From Planosporangium thailandense (GTDB taxonomy: Bacteria > Actinomycetota > Actinomycetes > Mycobacteriales > Micromonosporaceae), in contig NZ_JAATVY010000007.1 of the NCBI RefSeq assembly GCF_011947195.1, positions 62,001 through 126,000 on the forward strand: a stretch of DNA of 64,000 bases, in the 5' to 3' direction. Below are positions 10,971 to 18,675 of the stretch, one piece after another. Both the position numbers and the translations under genes were made by a program. Numbering within the stretch: the first letter of the stretch is position 1; each line of letters begins with the position of its first letter. The notes below the pieces were generated by a model that saw only the letters and a program-made list of their open reading frames with translations, was not told where the DNA came from and ran no database searches.

Positions 10971-11846
10971 TCAAGCCCCGGCCACGGCGAGCAGGTGCGC
11001 GATGCTCGCCCGTACGTCGGCGACCGGGCCTTCGCCGCCGGGCTCGCCAGCCAGGATCGTGTCCTGCTCCAGGACGTACCAGCCGGTGTACCCGTTACTC
11101 TCGAGCGCGGCGACGATGGCGTGGATGTCGACGTCGCCGGTACCGAGCGGGACGTACATGCCGCCCGCCACGGCCTCGGTGTAAGTCGCCTCGCCGGACC
11201 GCACCCGCGTGGCCCAGTCCAGCCGTACGTCTTTGAGATGGGTGTGGGCGATCCGCTCCGGGTGCTGTCGCGCCACCGCGACCGGGTCGCCGCCGCCGAT
11301 GAGCAGGTGCCCGGTGTCCAGGCACAGCCCGATGCGGCTGCCGGCGAGCACGCGCGTGGTCTCCTCGCCGCTTTCGACCATCGTGCCGACGTGCGGGTGC
11401 AGCGTGGCCACGAGCCCACGGCCGGCCGCGGCGTCGGTGATGCGGTCGAGGTTGCCCAGCAGGGTCGACCAGCCGGACTCGTCGAGGACCGGCCGGTCGT
11501 CGTACCCGTCCCGGCCGGTCGCGGCGGCGATGACGACCGTCGAGGCGTGCGCCGCGACCAGGCCGTCGATCGCGCGCTCGACCTCCGGCAGCGGGTCGTG
11601 GCCGGCGTCGTGCAGGACGACCGGGACGAACTGCCCGACCGCCTGCAAGCCGTACCCGGCCAGGGTCGCCGCCTTGGCCGCCGGCTCGTCGGGCAGGAAG
11701 CCGTCGGGGCCGAACTCCGTGGCGGTCAGCCCGAGTTCGCGCATCTGGCGCAGGACGGTGTCGGGTTCGAGCTGGTGGCCCCAGCCGGGGACCTCGCAGA
11801 CGCCCCAGGAGATGGGCGCACCGGCGATACGCTCAGCCACGGTCAT
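10971..11846 (-). CDS. iolE: Probable inosose dehydratase (IolE-type TIM barrel)
   Basis: A 291-residue TIM barrel. Its opening GAPISWGVCEVPGWGHQL and its C-terminal half (LCLDTGHLLIGGGDP, THLKDVRL, GMYVPLGTGDVD, LEQD) parallel Bacillus IolE, which dehydrates 2-keto-myo-inositol to the trihydroxycyclohexanedione. Metal-site residues (Glu/Asp/His in TLHPHVG, DTGH and THLKD) are present. The ATG at 11844-11846 lies 5 bp after the iolG stop, and the gene ends 4 bp before iolC. A second TIM-barrel gene at 5346 is related but less like IolE, so the assignment between the two is probable rather than certain. Confidence 0.85.
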   Translation of the reverse strand: MTVAERIAGAPISWGVCEVPGWGHQLEPDTVLRQMRELGLTATEFGPDGFLPDEPAAKAATLAGYGLQAVGQFVPVVLHDAGHDPLPEVERAIDGLVAAHASTVVIAAATGRDGYDDRPVLDESGWSTLLGNLDRITDAAAGRGLVATLHPHVGTMVESGEETTRVLAGSRIGLCLDTGHLLIGGGDPVAVARQHPERIAHTHLKDVRLDWATRVRSGEATYTEAVAGGMYVPLGTGDVDIHAIVAALESNGYTGWYVLEQDTILAGEPGGEGPVADVRASIAHLLAVAGA

Positions 11847-11851
11847 GGTTC

Positions 11852-12862
11852 TCAGAACCCCTTGATCTCGGAGAGGGCGACGGGACGGCGCTGCGCCCGG
11901 GACAGCTCGCACGCCTCGGCGATGCGGAAGGCCTCGAGCGCGTCGTGGACGGTGCACGGCGAGGGCCGCTCGCCGCGGGCGACGTCCGCAAAGGCGGTGA
12001 GCTCGGCCCGGTAAGCCGGGAGGAACCGTTCCATGAACGACCACTTCTGCGGCCCACGGGGGAAATCGACGCCCGCTTCCGCGGAGCGCATGGCCAGTGA
12101 GTGATCCAGCCCGACGGCGATGGTGCCCTTCTCGCCGTGCAGCTCCATGCGTACGTCATGACCGCCGCCGTTGTAGCGGGTCGAGGAGACGAGGACGATC
12201 GTGCCGTCGTCGAGGGTCAGCAGCGCCCCGGCGGTGTCCACGTCACCGGACTCGGCGAAGAAGTCGGCGCCCTTGTTGGCGCCGGTCGCGTAGACGGTGC
12301 TCACCTCCCGCCCGGTGACGAACCGGAGGATGTCGAAATCATGGACGTTGCAGTCGCGGAAGATGCCCCCGGAGGTCGGGATGTACGAGGCGTGCGGCGG
12401 GGCCTGGTCGTGGGTGTTGGCCCGGATGGTGTGGATGAAGCCCAGCTCGCCCGACTCCACGGCGTGCCGCGCGCGGCGGTAACCGGCGTCGAAACGGCGC
12501 TGGAAGCCGACGTGCACCGGCACGTCGCTGGCCGCGACGAGCTCGGCCAGCGTGATCGTCTCATCCAGGGTCGCTGCCACCGGCTTCTCGCAGAAGGTCG
12601 GCACCCCGGCCGCGATGGCCTGGCGCAGCAGCGGCGCGTGCCCGGGGGTGGCCGTGGCGATCACGAAGCCGTCCAGGCCCGACGCGAGGAGCGCCTCGAC
12701 ATCGTCGGCCACCTGGGCCCCGAGCCCGTCGGCGACGTTCTTGGCGGCTTCGATGTCGACGTCCGTCACGACCAACTCGTCGACGAAGTCGAGACCCGAC
12801 AGGGTCTTGGCATGGAAGGCACCGATCCGTCCGACACCCGCGAGCCCGATGCGCATTCGCAT
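11852..12862 (-). CDS. iolG: Inositol 2-dehydrogenase
   Basis: A Gfo/Idh family NAD-dependent dehydrogenase of about 336 residues. The Rossmann motif GLAGVGRIG is at the extreme N-terminus, FCEKPVAATLD near residue 95 carries the substrate-contacting Lys, and RDCNVHDFDILRF near residue 170 carries the Asp/His catalytic pair. This is the closest of the two dehydrogenases to actinobacterial IolG and it is the first gene of the catabolic operon. Two ATGs (12860-12862 and 12854-12856) are possible and neither has a strong ribosome site; the longer is given. Upstream is the repeat-rich control region shared with the divergent GntR gene. It converts myo-inositol to 2-keto-myo-inositol. Confidence 0.92.
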   Translation of the reverse strand: MRMRIGLAGVGRIGAFHAKTLSGLDFVDELVVTDVDIEAAKNVADGLGAQVADDVEALLASGLDGFVIATATPGHAPLLRQAIAAGVPTFCEKPVAATLDETITLAELVAASDVPVHVGFQRRFDAGYRRARHAVESGELGFIHTIRANTHDQAPPHASYIPTSGGIFRDCNVHDFDILRFVTGREVSTVYATGANKGADFFAESGDVDTAGALLTLDDGTIVLVSSTRYNGGGHDVRMELHGEKGTIAVGLDHSLAMRSAEAGVDFPRGPQKWSFMERFLPAYRAELTAFADVARGERPSPCTVHDALEAFRIAEACELSRAQRRPVALSEIKGF

Positions 12863-12875
12863 CCCATCCAATCCA

Positions 12876-12990
12876 GGTTGTTGGTCCGTGACGTTGTTGG
12901 TTCTGACGTTGTCGTTTCGTCCACGTCGTTGGTTCGTCCACGTCCTTGGTTCGTCCACGTTGCTGGTTCGTCCGCGTTGCTGGTTCGCGC
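12876..12990. repeat. Tandem 17-bp repeat in the iol operon leader
   Basis: Five imperfect 17-bp units in tandem start at 12906, 12923, 12940, 12957 and 12974, with consensus ACGTTGTTGGTTCGTCC. Two shorter 15-bp versions at 12876 and 12891 precede them. The block lies wholly between iolG and the divergent regulator gene, 14 bp upstream of the iolG start, so it is in the promoter/leader region of the operon and not in a gene. Possible roles are repeated binding sites, a structured leader, or a slippage-prone spacer. Confidence 0.8.
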
Positions 12991-13050
12991 CTCTCAGGGC
13001 GCGAGGCCGGGGCTCCAGCCGACCGTTGCCGGGTAGCCTGCGCTTCTAGT

Positions 13051-13125
13051 GAACATCACGTCAATACTTTGTTCTGACATTTTTACGTAACGTCTTTCTA
13101 ACCGGCCTGGGGTACACTTTGTGCC
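13051..13125. promoter_or_regulatory. AT-rich divergent control region with GntR promoter
   Basis: This stretch is much more AT-rich than its surroundings. It holds a perfect palindrome TTACGTAA (13083-13090), a GTCA...TGAC inverted pair (13060-13063 and 13075-13078) and a GAACA...TGTTC pair (13051-13055 and 13070-13074). These are plausible operators for the adjacent GntR protein. A TACACT hexamer at 13113-13118 lies 7 bases before the GTG start, which fits a -10 box for a leaderless transcript. Confidence 0.5.
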
Positions 13126-13863
13126 GTGGCAATCCAAGTCGGCGTGACGATCGACCGCTCCTCCCCCGTGCCCCTGTACCACCAGCTCGCGGAGCAGCTC
13201 AGCGGCGCCATCGCCAGCGGCCAGCTGCAGCCCGGCGACCCTTTCGAGAACGAGATCGCCCTCGCGGAGCGGCTGAACCTGTCGCGACCGACGGTGCGTC
13301 GGGCCATCCAGGAGCTGGTCAGCCAGGGCCTGCTGCTACGTCAGCGCGGTCTGGGCACCACCGTCGCGAACCGCAAGGTCCACCGGCGCGCCGAGCTCAC
13401 CAGCCTCTACGACGACCTCAAGCGGGCCGGCGGTCGACCGACCACGACCGTCCTCAGCCACGAACTGGTGCGGGACGAGCAGGTGGCGGCTGCGCTCGAC
13501 CTGCCCGCCGACGCCGAACTACTCTCGATCGTCCGGTTGCGGCTCTCCGACGATCAGCCGCTGGCCGTCCTCCGTAACTGGCTGCCCCCGGCGTACAACG
13601 ACATCACCCGCGAGTGCCTGGAAACCGAGGGCATGTACGCCGTCCTGCGGGACCGCGGCGCCCGTCCCGTCGTCGCGCATCAGACGATCAGCGCCCGGAT
13701 GCCGACCGCGGCGGAGCGGCGCCACCTCCGGCTCAAGTCCTCGGAGCCCGTTCTCACGATGACGCGCAGCGCCTTCGACGCGACGGGCAACCCCGTCGAG
13801 TACGGCGACCACTGCTACCGGGCGCAGGACTACAGCATCGAGGTCATGCTCGACAAGCGGTGA
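13126..13863 (+). CDS. GntR/HutC-family transcriptional regulator (probable iol repressor)
   Basis: A 245-residue regulator with an N-terminal winged helix (residues 10-78; PLYHQLAEQLSGAI, then the recognition helix LSRPTVRRAIQELV). A UTRA effector-binding domain (about 95-240) ends in YRAQDYSIEVML. HutC-subfamily proteins bind small ligands through UTRA and release operator DNA. It is divergent from the inositol operon across a 263-bp region with palindromes, so control of that operon and of itself is the natural inference. The start is a GTG with no clear ribosome site but a -10-like TACACT just upstream, suggesting leaderless translation. Confidence 0.9.
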   Translation: MAIQVGVTIDRSSPVPLYHQLAEQLSGAIASGQLQPGDPFENEIALAERLNLSRPTVRRAIQELVSQGLLLRQRGLGTTVANRKVHRRAELTSLYDDLKRAGGRPTTTVLSHELVRDEQVAAALDLPADAELLSIVRLRLSDDQPLAVLRNWLPPAYNDITRECLETEGMYAVLRDRGARPVVAHQTISARMPTAAERRHLRLKSSEPVLTMTRSAFDATGNPVEYGDHCYRAQDYSIEVMLDKR

Positions 13864-13906
13864 AGTGAGGCGTCGCGCCGAACCTCGGCCGTACACCTCC
13901 GCGCGG

Positions 13907-15022
13907 CTACCGCCACTCGCCGGTAGCGAGAAGGTGTCGCAGCGTCTCCGTGTACGGCGCGAGGTCGAGACCCTGGCCGACCACCCACTCGTCGTTGTAG
14001 TAGGTGTGGGCGTAGCGGTCACCGTCGTCGCACAGCAGCGTCACCACGCTGCCCGCCTGCCCTGCGGCGCGCATGCCGGCGATGATGCACAGCGCGCCCC
14101 ACAGGTTGGTGCCGGTTGAGCCCCCCGCCCGCCGGCCCGTCACTTCCGCGAGCAGACGCATCGCCGCGAGCGAGGCCGCGTCGGGCACCTGGATCATCCG
14201 GTCGATCACGGTCGGTATGAAGCTCGGCTCGCACCGGGGTCGGCCGATGCCCTCGATGCGCGACCCACGTCCGGTGGTCCGGGCCAGGTCACCCTCGACC
14301 CAACCGTCGAAGAACGCCGAGTTCTCCGGATCAACCACCGCCAGGCTGGTGCTGTACCTGCGGTACCGCACGTACCGGCCGATCGTGGCGCTGGTGCCGC
14401 CGGTACCCGCGCCTACGACGATCCAGCTCGGCACCGGGTGCCGCTCGAGCGCCATCTGGTTGAAGATCGACTCGGCGATGTTGTTGTTGCCGCGCCAGTC
14501 GGTGGCCCGCTCGGCGAAGGTGAACTGGTCGAGGAAGTGCCCACCGGTCTCCGCAGCGACCCGGTGGGCCTCGTCGTACACGGCCGTCGGATCGGCGACG
14601 AGGTGGCACCGGCCGCCGTGGAACTCGATCAGCGCGATCTTCTCCGGGCTCGTCGAAGCCGGCATGACCGCGACGAACGGCAGGCCGAGCAGCCGGGCGA
14701 AGTACGCCTCGGACACCGCGGTGGACCCGCTCGACGCCTCCACGATCGTCATCCCCTCCCGGATCCAGCCGTTGGCCAGTCCGTAGAGGAAGAGCGAGCG
14801 AGCCAGTCGGTGCTTCAGGCTGCCGGTGGGGTGTACCGACTCGTCCTTGAGGTACAGGTCGATGCCCCAGTCCGCCGGCAGCGGGAAGACGTGCAGGTGG
14901 GTGTCGGCGGACCGGTTCGCGTCCGCTTCGACTCGGCGAATCGCCTCGTCCACCCATGCACGGGCGGACCCGCTGTACCGGTCGACCGACCGGACCGGCT
15001 GGCTGTCCAAGGTATGGCTCAC
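13907..15022 (-). CDS. PLP-dependent cysteine synthase family protein (Cds1-like)
   Basis: A fold-type II PLP enzyme of 371 residues. The Schiff-base Lys is in TGSLKHRLA (K70), [21 protein letters not shown] binds the substrate carboxylate, and the PLP phosphate loop is [13 protein letters not shown]. The overall layout resembles mycobacterial Cds1, a cysteine desulfhydrase releasing sulfide, pyruvate and ammonia, rather than CysK, because of the long N-terminus and the C-terminal TYYNDEWV region. The GTG start at 15020-15022 was kept. It converges with the GntR gene (43 bp between stops), so it is not part of the inositol operon. Substrate is uncertain. Confidence 0.85.
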   Translation of the reverse strand: MSHTLDSQPVRSVDRYSGSARAWVDEAIRRVEADANRSADTHLHVFPLPADWGIDLYLKDESVHPTGSLKHRLARSLFLYGLANGWIREGMTIVEASSGSTAVSEAYFARLLGLPFVAVMPASTSPEKIALIEFHGGRCHLVADPTAVYDEAHRVAAETGGHFLDQFTFAERATDWRGNNNIAESIFNQMALERHPVPSWIVVGAGTGGTSATIGRYVRYRRYSTSLAVVDPENSAFFDGWVEGDLARTTGRGSRIEGIGRPRCEPSFIPTVIDRMIQVPDAASLAAMRLLAEVTGRRAGGSTGTNLWGALCIIAGMRAAGQAGSVVTLLCDDGDRYAHTYYNDEWVVGQGLDLAPYTETLRHLLATGEWR

Positions 15023-15150
15023 GCGTCAGAGCGTAACGGGAGCCCTGGTCCTCAGATCATCGTGTCGCCAGGTCGTCGCATCGTCAGGTTGTCGTGGTAG
15101 GGCACCGACCCGTCCGGATCCAGCGTCGCCGCCGTGGCGACCCGGGCCCG

Positions 15151-16332
15151 TCACGTCGGCGGGTTCCGGGTGGTTACGGGTCCCGGCGGCTTGTTCCGGG
15201 CACGTACGACCAGCCAGACGGCCACGCCCACGCCGCCGAGGAACAGGACGGCGACGACCCCCAGGCAGACGAACAGCAACGGGCTGAACTTCAGCGGGGC
15301 CGCACCGGAAACGTCGATGCTGGGCTCGGCCGCCGGCTGCGACACCGCGGCGCCCGGGCTGCTGGGACCGCTGGTCGCCGGTGCCGGTGACTCCGGTGGA
15401 ACGTTGGCCGTGAGGGCGGCGACCAGGTTGAGTACCCCGTAGCCGTACTCGGGGTCGCGGCCCGGCGCGCCCTTGTCGGTGGCGGTGGCGGTGAGCCGGT
15501 GCACCACCTCTTTCGCCGGCAGGTTCGGGTACTTGGACCGGATGAGCGCCGCGGCGCCGGAGACAATGGCGGTGGCGTCGCTGGTGCCGTTGCCGTCGCA
15601 GTACGCGTTGTGCTCGCAGGTGGAGAGAACGTCGACACCGGGGGCGGCGAGTACGACCTCCGGCCCGGTCATTGAGATCGGGGCGAGCGCACCATCACGG
15701 CCGATCGCGCCTACGGCGACCACGCCCGGAAGGCGCGCGGGGTAGATCACGCTGCCATCGACCGGCCGGTTACCGGCCGCCGCGACGATGACCACGTCGG
15801 CGTCCAGGGCGTCCTGGACCGCGTGCTCCAGGGCACCATCGATGCCGCTGGCGAGCGAAATCGAGATCACCTTCGCGCCGTCGGTGATGGCGGTCTCGAT
15901 GGCGTCCGGCAGGCTGCCCTTACCGGCGAACTCCGTCTGATTGACGCGGATCGGCAGGATCTTGGCGTGGGGGGCGATACCCTGCACCCCGTCGGCACCG
16001 CCGGGACCGTGGCCGTGAGCGGCGATCAATCCAGCCATCGCGGTGCCGTGTTTGGCGACGTCCTGCTGGCCCTTGGTGTCCGCGCCGGTCAGGTCGACCC
16101 CGGGCAGCACGTTGCCGGCGAGGTCCGGATGGTCGGCGTTGACCCCGGTGTCGATGACCGCGACGGTCACACCGTCGCCCTGGCTGATCCGGTGTGCCTG
16201 CGCGACATGGAGGAAGTCCAGGTGCCACTCGTCGTCGCGGATCTGGTCGGCCGCCGCCGGTGGGGCGGCGGCCAGCACGGCCGCGAGGGTGCAGGGCAGA
16301 ACCGCCCACCAGCGGCGTAGCCGACGGATCAA
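15151..16332 (-). CDS. mycP: Mycosin, type VII secretion-associated subtilisin protease
   Basis: A membrane-anchored S8 serine protease of 393 residues. It has a signal peptide (about 1-28), then the catalytic triad D61 (VAVIDTGVN), H95 (KHGTAMAG) and S251 (GNGTSDATAIVSG). A Pro/Ala-rich linker follows, then a single membrane helix (about 355-380) and a basic cytoplasmic tail. This is the mycosin architecture, which in ESX systems is needed for secretion. The TTG start at 16330-16332 is chosen because it overlaps the TGA of the upstream gene, and the signal peptide begins there. No EccC/EccD-type core gene is in the window. The Asp after GTS replaces the more usual aromatic or Met. Confidence 0.9.
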   Translation of the reverse strand: MIRRLRRWWAVLPCTLAAVLAAAPPAAADQIRDDEWHLDFLHVAQAHRISQGDGVTVAVIDTGVNADHPDLAGNVLPGVDLTGADTKGQQDVAKHGTAMAGLIAAHGHGPGGADGVQGIAPHAKILPIRVNQTEFAGKGSLPDAIETAITDGAKVISISLASGIDGALEHAVQDALDADVVIVAAAGNRPVDGSVIYPARLPGVVAVGAIGRDGALAPISMTGPEVVLAAPGVDVLSTCEHNAYCDGNGTSDATAIVSGAAALIRSKYPNLPAKEVVHRLTATATDKGAPGRDPEYGYGVLNLVAALTANVPPESPAPATSGPSSPGAAVSQPAAEPSIDVSGAAPLKFSPLLFVCLGVVAVLFLGGVGVAVWLVVRARNKPPGPVTTRNPPT

Positions 16333-17849
16333 CGGTCGATCCCGATGACACCGGGTCCGGCGTCGTGTGACCTCGGCTGCTCGTCCGGCTCGATCACCGG
16401 CGCGACGCCATCGGCGACCGCCCACGGGTTGTCCGGATCCCAGGTCCGCTCCTCGCCGTCGTCGCCGCCGTGGCCGCGCCGCTGCCCACCGAGGACGCCG
16501 GGACCGCCACGACCGCGTACGCCACCGCCCGCCTGAGCGACCGGCTCACCGGCGACGGCAGCACCGCCACGCGCGCGTACGCCACCGCCTGTCTCAGCGA
16601 TCGGCTCACCGGCGGCGGGCCGCACTCCCCCACGCACGCCGGCCTCGTCCTGGCCGAGGACACCGCCGACCGGGTTGACCCGACGGGCACCGCCCGCACC
16701 GCGCACCGTCGCGTTGTTGAGACCGGGCTCGCCGCCGAGGACGCCGCCGGGTGGCAGTGCCCGCCCGCCCGGTCCCAAGCGGGTGCCGACCGGCTTTTCG
16801 ACGCCGAGGCCGGGCTCGGCGGTCGCCGCGCGCGGGGTGGTCGGTCGCAACGTGCCGTCGAGCGCGCCGTACACGGACGGCACGCCGAGCACGAGGCCGG
16901 TCGTCAGGCCGGCGGTCACATCGGTCGCCGGGTTGGACGTCTGGCTCGCCGGCCCGACGACGGGTCCGGTGACCGGTGACGGGCCGTTCGTGCCGCCGGA
17001 CAGCACCGGCGCCGGCGACGTTCCGTCCGCGCCGCCCGGCTGATCGGTACCGGCGCCTACGGGCGCGACCGACGTGTAGGAGGCACGGGTGTGTGCCGGC
17101 GGCGCAATCGCCGGCGGTCGGACCGCGCCGCCACTCGAACCACCGGGGGTGTACGGATGGGGAGTCTCTCCGCCGCGCCCGGGCATCGGCGGCGTGTACG
17201 AGGGGGGCATCTCCATGTGGGACGACGCGTCCTGAGCCGTGCCGGCCAGCGTGGCCATGGCGGTCCGAGCCTGCTGGTTGAGCTGGGCCTGGCGGCCGTC
17301 GGGCACCGGCGGCGAGGTGAACAGCTCCATGGCGCCCTTACCGAGGAACCCGCCCACGACCCGGCCCGCGCTGCTGACCAGACCACCGGCCACGGGGCCG
17401 CCGGCGACCTGCCCCGCGGCGGCGCCCGCCGCGCCGCCAGCCGCCTGCGCCGCGTTGAGCTCGGCGTGGTAGGCGGCCAACTTCTTCTCGTTGGCGACGT
17501 ACTCGTGGTACAGCGGCGTCACCGTGTCGTGGGTGCGTTCGATCTCGCCGGCGACATGGTCGAGCAGCCGGGCGTTGGTCCCGGCCGCGTTCGCGGTCGC
17601 GTCGACGGCGTCCAGGAGGTTGTCGAGGTGGTGCAGGTACGCCGCGGATGCCGCGTTCTCGTCCGGCGGCCACTGCGCGACCAGGTCCGCGCGGTAGCCG
17701 CGCAGGGTGTCGGCGTGCCCGCGCAGCATCCCCTCGGCCCGCTGCCACGCCTGGATCTGCGCACGGGTCTGCGGAAGGCCCTGCTTGGCTGCGTCGACCA
17801 TCGTGTACAGCTGCTTGACGTCGAACACGCCGTAGTCGCCGCCGCTCAC
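16329..17849 (-). CDS. Large helical, Gly/Pro-rich type VII secretion substrate-like protein
   Basis: A 506-residue protein with an N-terminal all-helical domain (about 1-190) and a long disordered Gly/Pro/Thr-rich remainder. The helical part carries a Trp-containing turn (VAQWPPDE) and resembles the PPE/WXG-type helical hairpins exported by ESX systems. An Ala/Gly hydrophobic patch follows (about 135-165). The C-terminal third contains two 20-residue repeats ending GEP(I/V)A, and the last residues are acidic. The GTG start (17847-17849) overlaps the upstream gene and the stop overlaps the mycosin gene, so the three are one operon. A role as secreted substrate or spacer protein is inferred from context. 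Confidence 0.75.
   Translation of the reverse strand: MSGGDYGVFDVKQLYTMVDAAKQGLPQTRAQIQAWQRAEGMLRGHADTLRGYRADLVAQWPPDENAASAAYLHHLDNLLDAVDATANAAGTNARLLDHVAGEIERTHDTVTPLYHEYVANEKKLAAYHAELNAAQAAGGAAGAAAGQVAGGPVAGGLVSSAGRVVGGFLGKGAMELFTSPPVPDGRQAQLNQQARTAMATLAGTAQDASSHMEMPPSYTPPMPGRGGETPHPYTPGGSSGGAVRPPAIAPPAHTRASYTSVAPVGAGTDQPGGADGTSPAPVLSGGTNGPSPVTGPVVGPASQTSNPATDVTAGLTTGLVLGVPSVYGALDGTLRPTTPRAATAEPGLGVEKPVGTRLGPGGRALPPGGVLGGEPGLNNATVRGAGGARRVNPVGGVLGQDEAGVRGGVRPAAGEPIAETGGGVRARGGAAVAGEPVAQAGGGVRGRGGPGVLGGQRRGHGGDDGEERTWDPDNPWAVADGVAPVIEPDEQPRSHDAGPGVIGIDR
16501..16614. repeat. 60-bp imperfect tandem repeat inside the Gly-rich gene
   Basis: Two copies, 16501-16554 and 16561-16614, have a period of exactly 60 bp and differ at only a few positions. 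They encode a 20-residue repeat of the Gly/Arg/Glu-rich C-terminal region, so the repeat keeps the frame. Confidence 0.75.
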
Positions 17850-18241
17850 TGCGCCACCACCCGACCGTGCGCGTGAGGCTCGGCCGGAAGGATCAGGTTC
17901 GCGTTCACCTCGTCCGCGGTCGCCCGCGCGAACCCGTCGGCGTCGCCGTAGCGGGTGGCGATGACGTCGGCCGCCTGTGCCAGCGCCTGGCTGCCCTGGT
18001 CGATGTTGTACAGCGCCTTCAGCGTCGTCCGCATGCACTCCGTGTAGACGTCCTGCAGCCAGACCCACTGCTCGCCGGCGATGTGACCACCGATCGTGGC
18101 GCCCGTCTGCATCGCGTCGTGCACGCTCGGCACCTGCGGCCGGTACGCCTGATCCAGATCACTGCGCATACCCGCGGCGATGGCTCGGACACTGTCGGTC
18201 TCGACGCGTATCCGGGAAATCAGCTCATCAGGTGGCAGCAT
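17846..18241 (-). CDS. Small helical ESX-associated protein (EspC-like)
   Basis: A 131-residue helical protein with no signal peptide. A GEQWVWLQDVYTECM turn near residue 57 provides a Trp between two helices, as in WXG100/EspC-type partners, and the C-terminal helix is Ala-rich (DVIATRYGDADGFARATADEV). The ATG at 18239-18241 has GGGGAG six bases upstream. It is the first gene of the operon with the Gly-rich protein and the mycosin, overlapping the former by 4 bp. It is a likely secretion partner of the next protein. Family assignment rests on size, helix-Trp-helix layout and context only. Confidence 0.7.
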   Translation of the reverse strand: MLPPDELISRIRVETDSVRAIAAGMRSDLDQAYRPQVPSVHDAMQTGATIGGHIAGEQWVWLQDVYTECMRTTLKALYNIDQGSQALAQAADVIATRYGDADGFARATADEVNANLILPAEPHAHGRVVAQ

Positions 18242-18675
18242 CGACACTCCCCAGGTCGCTGGTGGACATAGACGATCAACAGAGTATCGAAACTTCCCAC
18301 ATCGCACCGCCCGCATCCGGCCCGACGACAACGAGCGGGCCCGCGCCCGTCGACAATCCCTCATGCTTCCGCTCGGCGAACCGACGACCCGACGAGCGGG
18401 AGACGGCACAGCTGACGCGGTCTGAGGGAGGCGACGATGGAGGCGGTGCGGCCTGATCGGGCTGCTTCGCGTCGCTTCGTAGCGGGGTACCCGCTCACCG
18501 TCGTCGTCGCGATCGGCGTCGAGGCCGCCTCTCCCGCTGACCCCCGGCCGCTACCCGCCTACGTGCTCACGCGCCCGGCGCACGACGTCCCGTTAGGCGC
18601 GGCGCACAATTCGCGAAACAGCCCCTCCGGCATCGCCGGAAGGGCCGTCTTGCGAGCGCTTGCCGATTCGTACGC
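18242..18675. other. Gene-free interval between the type VII operon and the Ala-rich exported protein
   Basis: I see no convincing gene here. It should contain the promoter of the minus-strand EspC-like operon near its left end and the terminator of the Ala-rich protein gene at 18621-18645. An open frame on the plus strand from 18437 runs over that terminator and into the next gene antisense, so it is discounted. Confidence 0.6.
18621..18645 (-). terminator. Rho-independent-like hairpin after the Ala-rich exported protein
   Basis: Arms GCCCCTCCGGC and GCCGGAAGGGC pair with one mismatch around a 3-base loop, 30 bases after the stop codon of the minus-strand gene. A modest T-containing stretch (TGTTTCG) follows on that strand. 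Confidence 0.65.

Noticed and set aside
12906-12990. The 17-bp repeats as a CRISPR array
   Set aside because: The units are contiguous without unique spacers and too short for CRISPR repeats.
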